Assembly (NCBI GenBank): GCA_965243095.1
Contig: OZ251530.1
Span: 2,108,001-2,172,000 of the forward strand
Length of the DNA: 64,000 nucleotides
Reading direction: 5' to 3'
DNA from: VXYL01 sp965243095
GTDB lineage: Bacteria; Pseudomonadota; Gammaproteobacteria; Pseudomonadales; Azotimanducaceae
Positions 17,663 through 26,609 of the stretch are shown here, piece after piece. The first letter of the stretch is position 1. The number at the start of each line of letters is the position of its first letter. The notes beneath the pieces were generated by a model. That model made no database searches. It was given only the letters and a program-made list of their open reading frames with translations, and was not told the origin of the DNA. The translations under genes were made by a program, and so were the position numbers.

Positions 17663-19111
17663 ATGGCGCGACAAAGGAAGCCCGTCGTGCAAAGAGACAG
17701 CCGCGACGCACAGGGTGCGCCAACATCCGCACCCGCGTACGCCGCGTTCGAGCGGATGCGCCTCTACGCGAACACGTTGGAACGGGCGTCGCCGCCGGTG
17801 TTCGTGGGCCGCGGGCAGGAACTGCGCACGCTCTCGGGCGCGGTTGAGCTGGTGGCCAGCGACAATCCACGCGGCATGACGCACATCGTCCAAGGCGTCC
17901 CCGGCGCGGGCAAGAGCTCGCTGTGCGACGAGTTTCTCGGGCGGATGCAAGGCACGGACGTCGGCGGGCGCGTGGCGCTTTGCGCGAAAATGGACCCAAG
18001 CGCCTTGGATGCTCCGCCGCTACGCTTGGTGGCCGCGGTCACGGAACAGTTGCGGCGCACCCATGCGCTCTTGACGGGCGTACGGGGGCTCGCCGCCGCC
18101 GGCCGCCGGCACATGGGGTTGCTGCTGGACGCGGCCGGTCAGTTGGCGTTCAAGACCGGCGAGCATCAGCTCAATGCCCAAGCCCACGGGTTGACGGACG
18201 AATCCCCCCTCACCACCTGCATCAACGCCCACGCCGACCACATGTGGCCGGACAACGCGGTGATCGTGCTGGCTTTCGACGAAATGCAGGAATGTCCGGT
18301 AACGGAAAGAAGCAAGACCGCGCTGCGCATCCTGAACGAGCGCCTGCACGACGCCCGCATCCTCGTCGCCTGCTTCGGTTTGCACACCACGGATGCGTTC
18401 ATGAGCGAGGACTTGCGGCTCTCCCGCATCCCCGCCGACGCCATCCTGAACATCGGCCCCTTGCAGCCGGGCGAAGGGCGGCAGGTGCTGACCGAGACCC
18501 TCGACCACTTCGGCGTAGCACCGGACGACGGCGCTTGGCTGCGACACCTGCGGTTGGCGGACTTCGACCCCGAAACTTGGGCGACATGGCGCGAGGGCTT
18601 GGTGGACGTCTTGGCTGGGCAATCCCAAGATTTCCCGCAACATCTAACAGCCGCGTTGCGCGCTTTCTGTTTAGTCATGTGTACGCACTACCAAGCGATG
18701 CCCGCCGGCGACATCCTGCGCGACGCCATCGCCGAGCTGCACAACGGCAACAAGGCCGACTACTACCGCAAGCGCCTCGGCAGCGTGCTCCGCCACCACG
18801 CAACCGCCTTGGGCGGCTTGGCGCAAGCGGCGACCAACGCGCCCTTGGCACCACCCGATGTGGCCGCGGCGTTCGAGCTGGGCGACGATTTCGGCCAACC
18901 CGTGGAGGCGGGCCGCGGCGCCGAATTGGCGACCTTGGCTGTGCAGCGGGGAGTGCTTACGCTGACCGACGACGATGGCGACCTATGCTACGGGCCGCCG
19001 CCCATCCCCTCCATGACCGAACACCTCGCGGCCCGCTACAACCGCAAGCTGGATCAAGACGACCCAGCGGCTTTGGCCTTGGCAAACCGCTTGGCTACGC
19101 GGCCGCTTTGA
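17663..19111 (+). CDS. P-loop ATPase (AAA/STAND-like), copy 1
   Basis: 482-aa ATP-binding protein. Walker A is GVPGAGKS (78-85) and Walker B VIVLAFDEMQ with Asp206-Glu207. FVGRGQEL before the P-loop resembles the opening of AAA/Orc1-Cdc6-type ATPases. The C-terminal half is helical and ends with LTLTDDDGDLCYGPPPIPSM, resembling a winged-helix or recruitment region. The 404-aa protein at 33494-34708 shares the same order of elements, including the ending, so the two are paralogues. It is divergent from the nucleotidyltransferase gene and ends 3 bases from the convergent SDR gene. It may sense or load nucleic acid for the neighbouring nucleases (inference). Confidence 0.75.
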   Translation: MARQRKPVVQRDSRDAQGAPTSAPAYAAFERMRLYANTLERASPPVFVGRGQELRTLSGAVELVASDNPRGMTHIVQGVPGAGKSSLCDEFLGRMQGTDVGGRVALCAKMDPSALDAPPLRLVAAVTEQLRRTHALLTGVRGLAAAGRRHMGLLLDAAGQLAFKTGEHQLNAQAHGLTDESPLTTCINAHADHMWPDNAVIVLAFDEMQECPVTERSKTALRILNERLHDARILVACFGLHTTDAFMSEDLRLSRIPADAILNIGPLQPGEGRQVLTETLDHFGVAPDDGAWLRHLRLADFDPETWATWREGLVDVLAGQSQDFPQHLTAALRAFCLVMCTHYQAMPAGDILRDAIAELHNGNKADYYRKRLGSVLRHHATALGGLAQAATNAPLAPPDVAAAFELGDDFGQPVEAGRGAELATLAVQRGVLTLTDDDGDLCYGPPPIPSMTEHLAARYNRKLDQDDPAALALANRLATRPL

Positions 19112-19114
19112 CCG

Positions 19115-19867
19115 TTACACGAACACCGAACCCCCGTTCACGTCGAAGTTCGCGCCAGTGACGTAGCTGGCTTCTGCGGATGCCAACCAGCGCACTAGGC
19201 GGCCTACTTCGGCGGCTTCGCCTTCGCGGCCGAGGGCGGTGCCGGCGGCGACGTTGGCGCGCACTTCGGGTTTGGTGAAGGTGTCGTGGAAGGTGGTGTC
19301 GATCATGCCCGGGCAGACGGCGTTGACGCGGATGTTGCGGGCGCCGAGCTCTTTGGCCATGGCGCGGGTGAAGGTCATCACGGCGCCTTTGGCGGTGGCG
19401 TAGGCGGCGGCGCCCGGGCCGCCGCCGTCGCGGCCGGCTTGCGAGGCGCAATTGACGATGGCGCCGCCGTCCGGCATGTGCGGGGCGACGTGTTTGGTGG
19501 CGAGGAAGGTGCTGTTGAGATTGAGGCGCATCACGTCGTTCAGGAAGGCCTCGTCCATTTCGGCGAGACCGCGGCGGGCGATCAGGCCGCCGGTGATGTT
19601 CACCAGCACATGGATGACATCGCCGAACGCCGACTGCGCCGCGGACACGAAGCGCTGCACGTCGGCTTCCACCGTCATGTCGCCGGCGATGAGGATGGCG
19701 CTGCCGCCATCGGCTTTGATCTTGGCCACCGTTTCTTCGCCGGCGGCCACGCTGTGACAGGTGTTGACGGCCACTTGGGCACCGGCGGCCGCGAGTTCCA
19801 CGGACACCGCCTTGCCGATGTCGCGGGCGCCGCCGGTGACGAGGGCCACTTTGCCGTTCAGGTTCAT
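19115..19867 (-). CDS. SDR oxidoreductase, probable DEH reductase of alginate catabolism
   Basis: 250-aa classical short-chain dehydrogenase with cofactor motif TGGARDIG, catalytic Ser in CASQAGRDG and YATAK (Tyr-x-x-x-Lys). NITGG replaces the usual NNAG. SDRs in this position of alginate loci reduce 4-deoxy-L-erythro-5-hexoseulose uronate to 2-keto-3-deoxygluconate; this role is inferred from the two alginate lyases and the transporter in the same operon. The ATG overlaps the MFS stop (ATGA), with GGAG upstream of the start. It is last in the operon and convergent with the ATPase gene. Confidence 0.82.
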   Translation of the reverse strand: MNLNGKVALVTGGARDIGKAVSVELAAAGAQVAVNTCHSVAAGEETVAKIKADGGSAILIAGDMTVEADVQRFVSAAQSAFGDVIHVLVNITGGLIARRGLAEMDEAFLNDVMRLNLNSTFLATKHVAPHMPDGGAIVNCASQAGRDGGGPGAAAYATAKGAVMTFTRAMAKELGARNIRVNAVCPGMIDTTFHDTFTKPEVRANVAAGTALGREGEAAEVGRLVRWLASAEASYVTGANFDVNGGSVFV

Positions 19868-21243
19868 TGCGGTCTCCGTTGGTTGCGAGTGATCCTGCTG
19901 CTTACTGCGCGGGCAAGTGGAGCTAACCTCTCGATTATCGGGCGAGCGAGTTGACCTAGCCGCGACGGATGATCTTTGGCCGCTACGGGTTCGATGCGGG
20001 GTGCCAGGACCCACACGCAGAGCAGGGCCAGAGGCACGAGGAGTGCGCCGAACGCGAAGGCCGGCGCATAGGAGGTGACGGTGATCACAGAGATCATCTC
20101 GGTAGTGATTATGGTGCCAAGCAGCGCCGCGCTGCCGCCAACGCCCGACAGGGACCCAACCGACTTGCCGGAGAAGAAGTCGCTTGGCAGCGTTTGGATG
20201 TTGCCGATGGCGACTTGGAAGCCGAACAGGATCACCGCTATTAACAACAACGCCAACCCCGGAGTGGCGGCGGACGCGGTGCCCAAAAGCGCCGTGAACA
20301 TCAACAGGCCGCCCAACGCGATCGCGGACTTTCGGGCGCGATTCACGCTTGTGCCGCGGGCGATCAAGACTTGCGCCAGCAAGCCGCCAAACATGGCGCC
20401 AAACGCGGCGCCGACGTAGGGAAGCCAAGCGTACATGGCGATCTCCTTGATATTGAAGCCAAACTGCTCCGCCAAGTAGAGCGGCAACCACAACGCGACC
20501 CCGAACCAGATCGAATCGATGAAAAAACGCGATCCGATGACGGCCCAGCTCTGACGGTAGCGGAACATCTCCCACCAACCGGGTGCGAAGGCGTCGGGCG
20601 ATGTGTCAACGTCGTCGCGCGTCACTTGGCGCCCGCGCAAGATGTGCTCTCTTTCGCGCGCGCTAAGCCACGGGTGGCTCTCCGGGCCGGATTTGTAGAC
20701 GATCAACCAAGGCACCAGCCAAAGAAGCCCCAACGCGCCGAGGACGACAAATGTCGCCTGCCACCCGAGGCACAGATAGAGCCCCCCTACGACAGGTGCT
20801 GAAAACAGCGCCCCAACGGAAGCGCCGGCATTGAAAATGCCTTGCGCCAACGCCCGTTCTTTGACGGGAAACCACTCGGCGTTGGCCTTGGTGGCCCCGG
20901 GCCAGTTGCCGGCTTCCCCTAAACCCATGACGAACCTAATGGCACTGAACGCGAAGACGCTGCGCATCAGCGCGTGCAGCGCCACGGCTACGGACCACAC
21001 GATGATGGCCAGCACGAAGCCCATGCGGGTGCCGATAGCGTCCATAATCTTGCCAAACGCGGTTTTGCCGATCAGATAGCCGATCAAGAACCACTGCACG
21101 ATGGTTGCGTAATCGTCCTTGTCGAGGCCGAGCTCCCCGGACATGTCCGGCCACATGATGGCCAAGGCGTTGCGGTCGATGTAGTTGACGATGGTGGCCA
21201 GCGCCACCAAGCTGACCACCCCCCAGCGCAGTATTCCTATCAT
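19864..21243 (-). CDS. MFS transporter of the ExuT/hexuronate type
   Basis: 459-aa inner-membrane protein with twelve predicted helices and the anion:cation symporter features of hexuronate carriers: NYIDRNALAIMWPDM in the first helix and loop, GKIMDAIGTRMGF as the MFS signature, and GLGEAGNWPGATKANAEWFP. It probably imports unsaturated uronate monomers (DEH) or oligomers from periplasmic alginate breakdown. It lies 25 bases downstream of the PL17 lyase gene and overlaps the SDR gene by four bases. Confidence 0.87.
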   Translation of the reverse strand: MIGILRWGVVSLVALATIVNYIDRNALAIMWPDMSGELGLDKDDYATIVQWFLIGYLIGKTAFGKIMDAIGTRMGFVLAIIVWSVAVALHALMRSVFAFSAIRFVMGLGEAGNWPGATKANAEWFPVKERALAQGIFNAGASVGALFSAPVVGGLYLCLGWQATFVVLGALGLLWLVPWLIVYKSGPESHPWLSAREREHILRGRQVTRDDVDTSPDAFAPGWWEMFRYRQSWAVIGSRFFIDSIWFGVALWLPLYLAEQFGFNIKEIAMYAWLPYVGAAFGAMFGGLLAQVLIARGTSVNRARKSAIALGGLLMFTALLGTASAATPGLALLLIAVILFGFQVAIGNIQTLPSDFFSGKSVGSLSGVGGSAALLGTIITTEMISVITVTSYAPAFAFGALLVPLALLCVWVLAPRIEPVAAKDHPSRLGQLARPIIERLAPLARAVSSRITRNQRRPQ

Positions 21244-21268
21244 GTGTCTCCCCTTGCTCTTTAAGTTG

Positions 21269-23476
21269 TCACTGGCTCGTTGGCGTTTTGAACACGCGGT
21301 AGTAGCCGCGCCAGTCGTAGCGGCCCGCTTCGGTCTCGATGGTGTGCGACACGTCGCCATCGGCGTTGTAGGAAAGTGCCACCGCCAACTGGTCGCCCGA
21401 TGCGGCGGTGATGGTGACGAGATCCTTGCCGCCATCGCCGAAACGTCTCACGTCCGCGATTAGCGGCTCGCTGTCGATGGTGTACTCGCGCGCGCCGCTG
21501 TAGGCGCCATGCGGTTCGAGCACGGCCACCAGCGACAGATCTTCGGTTGGCGCAGCTCGCAGCAAGAGACCGGACTCGGGGCGCAAGTTGAAGTTCGGAT
21601 CCGTTGCGCCCACGCGGGTGGTGCGCGCCCGCAAATCCGCGTTCGCCCGCACGGCGTAGGTGTAGAAGCGTCCGCCGCGCAGCCAGGTGAGCGCGAAACG
21701 GCTTCCCGCCGGCACGTTGGCGTCGCCAATCCGCCAAAGGTGTTGATAGCCGTTCGCCTCGCCCAATGGCTGCAAGGAAGAGGCAACCGCGAACTGCGGA
21801 TCGGTTTCGATGATGTGGCCCTTGAAGTAGAGCGGCAGGTCGATGGGGCGCGGTTTTTCGCTGTGCGTCCGCCAAACGTCCAGCACCACGGGTTGCGCCA
21901 GCACCGGCCAGTCGATGAGCAACATGGTGTGGCGCAACTCGGTACCGGGGTAGGCCAACTTCTCCGCCGCCGAGACGATCTGCGCACCGTCGGAGGCGTC
22001 GAAGAAGTGATCCGTCGGCCAAGATCGATCCGCCTCTTTGCGGTCGCCTTGGAACTGGCTTTGCCCATCCACCACCAAGGTGTTGTGTGCGACGGTTTGC
22101 TTCGCCCACGTTGTGTTCTCCGGTAGATACCGGCCGCCGTCCTTCTGCACCACGTTCAGGAACCGCGCCGCGCCGTAGTCCGAGACCACCTCCACGCCGT
22201 TGTCGTAGAACATCCAGTGCAGGCGGTCGAAGTGGCCGTGGCTCATGCCGTGCGACGTGGCCTTGAACACCAGGGCGCTGTCCTTGGCGCCGGCGCCGCT
22301 GCGCAGCACCGTCAGGGCACCTTGATCACCGTTCGGGCCGTCGCCGAAGTGCCGGGTGGCGAAAGGAAACGGCTGCTCCAGGCCGGCTTCCTTGGCCATC
22401 GCCATGCGCAGCGCGTCCGCGGTCAGGATGAGGCTTGAGCGCTCGTTGATCAGGGAGAGCAATGCAGGATCGTTTGTTTGCCCGTAGGCGATGGCGATCG
22501 CGTGATCCAGCTCCATCGTGTCCAGTCCCTTCTCGGGTATTGCATCGTTCACCGGAAAGAAACGTCCGCCGTAGGTGGTTTGGATGGCGCAGCGAATGGC
22601 GCGGTGTACGATGCCGTCGCGGTAGGCGAAGATGCCGCGCTCCGGCTCGTTGCGGTCGATGGCTTTGGCGAACACCACGAACGGCATGATGGCGTAGCGC
22701 AGATAGTACGGGCCTTCCAAGTAGTAGCCCTGTGGCGAGAACAACTGGCGCAATTGGGCGAGAAATCCGCCTTCGCCGTCTTGCGTGGTGCCGAGCAGCG
22801 CCATGCGAACCAGCTGCTCGTCGCCCAGCACATAGCCGGTCATGCCGACGGCGGCGACGGCCCAAGTGCCGTGGTTGTGAATCCGGTCGAACGTCTGCGG
22901 TGTTTCCACGGAGAGAAATCGCGCCAGTGGGCGCAGCAGATCGGTCTCGATGCGCTCGCGATCGGCGGCGTCGAGGGCGTCGTACACGTTGTCGTAACCC
23001 CGGATGGCGAACACCAACCATACCGACTCGTTCAGGATCTGCCAGAAGAGCCGCCCGGGCGTGCGCGATTTACGTATTGGGTGGGTGCCAAGCGTTGGAT
23101 AGAGGTCGGCGTAGCGCAGCAAAAGCTGTCGCACCATTTCGGCGTAGGCGGCATCGCCGGTCCACTGGTACAGGGCGCCGGCCTCGGCCAGCAGGATGCC
23201 GTTCGCCTTGTGCCGCTCGTGGGTGTAGCCGCCGCCGGCGTCGCGGGGCGCCGGTACCGCCGGCAGCGTGGCGAGATGTGGCGCCAAGCGGTCTTTGGCG
23301 CGGGCGACCGCCGCGGCGAACAGGGGCGACTTCCGCCAGTCCTCGCGCAGCGCTTCCGCTTCGCCGGCGCCGAGCAGCAAGCGCGGATGCCCCGGGGCCG
23401 TTGCCGCGCAAACCACTTGGCTCGCGCCCAAGCAGCAGCACAACACCGCCACGACGCGTTGGCGGATTATCCTCAC
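21269..23476 (-). CDS. PL17 oligoalginate lyase (heparinase II/III-like)
   Basis: 735-aa exported exo-lyase. A signal peptide (VAVLCCCLGASQVVCAA) precedes an alpha/alpha-toroid with RIHNHGTWAVAAVGM, YYLEGPYYLRYA (candidate catalytic Tyr) and ATSHGMSHGHFDRLHW, the Asn-His, Tyr and His set of Alg17C-like PL17 enzymes. A heparinase II/III beta-sheet domain (about 390-735) follows. These enzymes release unsaturated monomers from alginate oligosaccharides, completing the work of the PL6 endolyase. The GTG start overlaps the PL6 stop (GTGA). Length and domain order match the family. Confidence 0.9.
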   Translation of the reverse strand: MRIIRQRVVAVLCCCLGASQVVCAATAPGHPRLLLGAGEAEALREDWRKSPLFAAAVARAKDRLAPHLATLPAVPAPRDAGGGYTHERHKANGILLAEAGALYQWTGDAAYAEMVRQLLLRYADLYPTLGTHPIRKSRTPGRLFWQILNESVWLVFAIRGYDNVYDALDAADRERIETDLLRPLARFLSVETPQTFDRIHNHGTWAVAAVGMTGYVLGDEQLVRMALLGTTQDGEGGFLAQLRQLFSPQGYYLEGPYYLRYAIMPFVVFAKAIDRNEPERGIFAYRDGIVHRAIRCAIQTTYGGRFFPVNDAIPEKGLDTMELDHAIAIAYGQTNDPALLSLINERSSLILTADALRMAMAKEAGLEQPFPFATRHFGDGPNGDQGALTVLRSGAGAKDSALVFKATSHGMSHGHFDRLHWMFYDNGVEVVSDYGAARFLNVVQKDGGRYLPENTTWAKQTVAHNTLVVDGQSQFQGDRKEADRSWPTDHFFDASDGAQIVSAAEKLAYPGTELRHTMLLIDWPVLAQPVVLDVWRTHSEKPRPIDLPLYFKGHIIETDPQFAVASSLQPLGEANGYQHLWRIGDANVPAGSRFALTWLRGGRFYTYAVRANADLRARTTRVGATDPNFNLRPESGLLLRAAPTEDLSLVAVLEPHGAYSGAREYTIDSEPLIADVRRFGDGGKDLVTITAASGDQLAVALSYNADGDVSHTIETEAGRYDWRGYYRVFKTPTSQ

Positions 23477-25710
23477 AGCGGGAACTTCGCCAGTATTGCC
23501 GGGGGCGTTTCAACCAAGCGATTGCCCCGCACGGCCACGATCGGTTCGCCCACGGTTTCGAGTACGCGGATCGGTCGGCTGCCGCGCAGTTCGTTGTCTT
23601 CGATGGTCACCATCTGCGCTCCGTGCAGGAACACCGCGGCGTCGGTTTTGTTGCGTTTGCCGTTGCCGACGTTGGCGAGCGTGTTGCCGCGCACGGTAAC
23701 GTGCGGGCCGAACGTGCTCTCGTCGGTGCCGCCGCGGTAGATGTTCAGCACCGCGCCGTCGATGTCGGTGAACTTGGAGTCGCGCACGGTGACGTATTCG
23801 CCGTTGTAGATGCCGAGATCGTCCACTTCGGCGTTCAGCGCCACGATGTCGCCAGTGACGGCTTGGAAGGTGGAGTCGGCGATTTCGATGTCGCGCGCGA
23901 ACGTGTGCTTGGCCACGCGCAGGAAGTTGAACGAGTGGTTGGTGTTCAGATTGCGCACATCCGCGTCCACGATTCGCACGGTGTAGTTGGCCAGCATGGA
24001 ATAGCGGCTGGTGCGCACCACGGCGTTGCCGTAGGCGTCGGGCGCGAGCGCGCCGTCGATGGCCACGCCGGCGAGTTCCAGGCTGCCGCCGTCGGCGAGC
24101 TCGAACAAGGTGGTGCGCTCGAAACGGATCAGCGGGCGGCTTGCGGCGTCCGCAGCGGCGCGCACGGTTAGCGGCTGGGCGATCTCGAGGATTTTGGTGA
24201 CGGTGTATTCGCCGGCGGCAAGTTCCACAACGTCGCCGGCGCCCGCTGTGGCTAGCGCTGTTGTCAACGTGTCGTCGCCTGGGCCGATGCTGTGCGTCTT
24301 GCCGGTGCCGAAGCGGGGCGCCGCGTTCGGTTTCGGATACCAGGACGGGCCCACGTCTTCTCGGCGCAAGACCGGCAGATCCCGCGGCGCACCCACGTTG
24401 GCGAATTGTGCGCCGGCCGGATGCTTGAGGCCGTTGGGCCCGTCTTCCAGCGTCACTTGCCGCGCCGCTAGGCCGTCGATCTTCGGCAGTTCCTTCACCC
24501 CCGAGGCGATGTTCCCCTCGAAGCGGATGCCGCTGATGTCGTCGTGTACCGCTATCGAATTGCGTGGCGTGGTGTTGACGATGAGATTGTTCCGCATCCG
24601 GCTGCGCTGCGGCACCGCGCTGCGTTCGGCGTCGCTGCCGGCGGCGAGTTCGATGTGGCGGCCGTCGATGATGGTGTTGTTTTCGATCACCGCGTCTTCC
24701 ACCCGGTGGTAGCGGTTGATGGGCGAGTTCGGCACGCCGTTCATCACCACCAGCGCGCCGCCGAAGCGCCTGCCGGTGAGGCCGAAAAGGTAGTTGTTGC
24801 GCACGGTTTGGCGGGCGTTGATGACGCGGATGCCGCCGGTGTGATCGGCGCCGTTGCCGAGAAAGACGTTGCCCTCCACCAGATTGCCGTTGCCGTGGCG
24901 CAGCGTCAGGGTGCCGCGGGATTCCAAAAAGAGATTCCCGCGGAACACGTTGCCGCCGGATTTGCTGGAGATGATCTCCACTTCGCCGTTGCAGCGCTCG
25001 AAGACGTTGTTCTCCACCACCGTGCGCGACTCCACCAGCGAATACTTGCTGGTGCCGATGCGCAGCGTTTCGCCGCCGTTGGAACCGAGGATGGGACGGT
25101 GGCCGAAGTAGTTGTGATCGATGCGGTGTTCGTTTTGCTGGCTGGCCTCGGCGTCCAGCCGCACCGCCATCGTCACGCCGCTGTTGCGTTTGCCCACCAG
25201 GTGCGAGTGGTCGAAGCGGTTGTGGCGTCCGTGCATCATCACCCAGAAGTCCCGCTCGAAGCGCTCCGGGTTGTTGAAGTGATCGATCACCACCTCGGTC
25301 ACCCGCGAGTGGTTGGCTAGGTGTTCCTTGGTGCGCCGAAAGGAGATGACGTCGCGCGTCGGCGTGTAACCGTTCGTGAACACCAGGCCCGAGACGACGA
25401 GATGCTCGCCGCCAAGGCGCAGGTTGGATCGGCCGGTGATGAACACCTTACCTTTGGTCTCGGCCCGCAGGGTGATGGGCCTGTCCGGCAGGCCCTTGCC
25501 GGTGAAAACGATCTCGAAATCCCGCCACTCGCCGTTGGCGAGCACGATGGCGTCGCCGGGCCGCACACGTTCCAAAACATCCCAATAGCCGGCTTGATCC
25601 CTGACGACGTACTCGATCGTGTCTCCGCGTATCGCGGCCGCAGGGAAAGCGGCGAACGCACCAAGAAGAGATACGACAAGCGCGAACCCCCCACGCGCCG
25701 AAGCCATCAT
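23473..25710 (-). CDS. PL6 alginate lyase with two beta-helix domains
   Basis: 745-aa exported polysaccharide lyase. After a signal peptide (GFALVVSLLGAFAAFPAAA) come two right-handed parallel beta-helices (about 30-480 and 500-745), the two-domain form of family 6. The catalytic pair is Lys250 in EIISSKSGGN and Arg271 in LTLRHGNGN, 21 residues apart as in chondroitinase B and AlyGC. GSNGGETLRIGTS, before them, is also typical. It cleaves alginate by beta-elimination in the periplasm or outside the cell. The double ATG overlaps the GntR stop (ATGA at 25707-25710), and the gene is followed by the overlapping PL17 gene. Confidence 0.9.
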   Translation of the reverse strand: MMASARGGFALVVSLLGAFAAFPAAAIRGDTIEYVVRDQAGYWDVLERVRPGDAIVLANGEWRDFEIVFTGKGLPDRPITLRAETKGKVFITGRSNLRLGGEHLVVSGLVFTNGYTPTRDVISFRRTKEHLANHSRVTEVVIDHFNNPERFERDFWVMMHGRHNRFDHSHLVGKRNSGVTMAVRLDAEASQQNEHRIDHNYFGHRPILGSNGGETLRIGTSKYSLVESRTVVENNVFERCNGEVEIISSKSGGNVFRGNLFLESRGTLTLRHGNGNLVEGNVFLGNGADHTGGIRVINARQTVRNNYLFGLTGRRFGGALVVMNGVPNSPINRYHRVEDAVIENNTIIDGRHIELAAGSDAERSAVPQRSRMRNNLIVNTTPRNSIAVHDDISGIRFEGNIASGVKELPKIDGLAARQVTLEDGPNGLKHPAGAQFANVGAPRDLPVLRREDVGPSWYPKPNAAPRFGTGKTHSIGPGDDTLTTALATAGAGDVVELAAGEYTVTKILEIAQPLTVRAAADAASRPLIRFERTTLFELADGGSLELAGVAIDGALAPDAYGNAVVRTSRYSMLANYTVRIVDADVRNLNTNHSFNFLRVAKHTFARDIEIADSTFQAVTGDIVALNAEVDDLGIYNGEYVTVRDSKFTDIDGAVLNIYRGGTDESTFGPHVTVRGNTLANVGNGKRNKTDAAVFLHGAQMVTIEDNELRGSRPIRVLETVGEPIVAVRGNRLVETPPAILAKFPL

Positions 25711-26480
25711 GGCGCCCCTTTCAGGTAGCGCTGCCGCGTCTGCGCCACCTGTTTCTTGACTTGCTCCAGCGCCTGTTCCTCCGCGACTTCCAGCATGGAT
25801 TCGATCAGCCGTCGAAAGTGCTTGCGCATCGCAAGACGCGCCCCGGCCGCATCGTGCGCCTGCAAGGCTTCCAGAATCTCCGCGTGTTCCTCGCCGCGCT
25901 TGGCCGCGTCGTGCGAGCACACCGCACGGTACACGTCCTTGATGGGTTCCTGTTCCATCCTCATTCGCCACAGCGACTCGACCACCTGCCGCACCACGCC
26001 GTTGCCGGAAGCGGCGGCGATGGCCAGATGGAAGTCGCGATCCACCAAATCCGCCGCTTCGTCGGAGTCCGCCGCCTCCATCTGCTCAAGCAACTGGGCA
26101 AGACGGGCGAGGGCCGCTTCGCTGATGTCCGGCGCGGCCAGCGCCGCCGCTTCGGACTCGAACAGCAACCGCGCTTGGGTGAGCTCGAACGCGCTCGCGC
26201 CGGAGAGCTGCGGCGCCGTGGCGCTGTTGGCAACGTAGACGCCGGAGCCGGTGCGGATGTGTACGCGGCCAAGCGCTTGCAGCGACACCAAGGCCTCGCG
26301 CACGGTGACGCGGCTGACGTCCAGTTCCTCGGCCAGCGCCCGTTCGCTCGGCAGCCTGCTGCCGGACGGATAGTTCCCCTGCTCGATGAAATCCGTGATT
26401 TCGCTGGCCACCGCTTCGTAGAGGCGCGCGCCGTTCACGCCGTCCCGCACGCGCGGTTTCGCGACGGGCGCTATCGGCAC
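25707..26480 (-). CDS. GntR/FadR-family regulator of the alginate locus
   Basis: 257-aa regulator with an N-terminal winged helix (about 15-90: LYEAVASEITDFIEQGNYPS, then RLPSERALAEELDVSRVTV) and a C-terminal FCD ligand domain with LVDRDFHLAIAAASGN, SHDAAKRGEEHAEILEAL and a final MRKHF. FCD regulators usually bind TnGTnnnACnA-type palindromes and are released by a sugar-acid intermediate. GTG start with GGGAGG six bases upstream. As first gene of the lyase-transporter-SDR operon it is probably autoregulated. A fitting palindrome lies upstream of the TonB receptor gene (29711-29727). Confidence 0.9.
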   Translation of the reverse strand: MPIAPVAKPRVRDGVNGARLYEAVASEITDFIEQGNYPSGSRLPSERALAEELDVSRVTVREALVSLQALGRVHIRTGSGVYVANSATAPQLSGASAFELTQARLLFESEAAALAAPDISEAALARLAQLLEQMEAADSDEAADLVDRDFHLAIAAASGNGVVRQVVESLWRMRMEQEPIKDVYRAVCSHDAAKRGEEHAEILEALQAHDAAGARLAMRKHFRRLIESMLEVAEEQALEQVKKQVAQTRQRYLKGAP

Positions 26481-26562
26481 GCGAACCTCCCGAAAACGCT
26501 CTCCATCCCAACGCTAAACGTCTTTGACGGCACTGACATTCACCAACGGGTCGAAGTCCATA

Positions 26563-26609
26563 CGCGCAGAGTTTGCGTAGCAAACTCCAACGCGCCCCAC
26601 CGGGCGCGC
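26563..26609. repeat. Double-hairpin repeat element, copy A
   Basis: Two adjacent palindromes: GAGTTTGC-GTA-GCAAACTC (26569-26587) and CGCGCCC-CACC-GGGCGCG (26591-26608), directly after the stop codon of the TonB receptor gene. Read on the minus strand it matches, with small changes, the element at 37902-37953 that follows an acyl-CoA dehydrogenase gene. It is a REP/BIME-like mobile palindrome or an RNA-stabilising or terminating hairpin; there is no T-tract. Confidence 0.7.
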
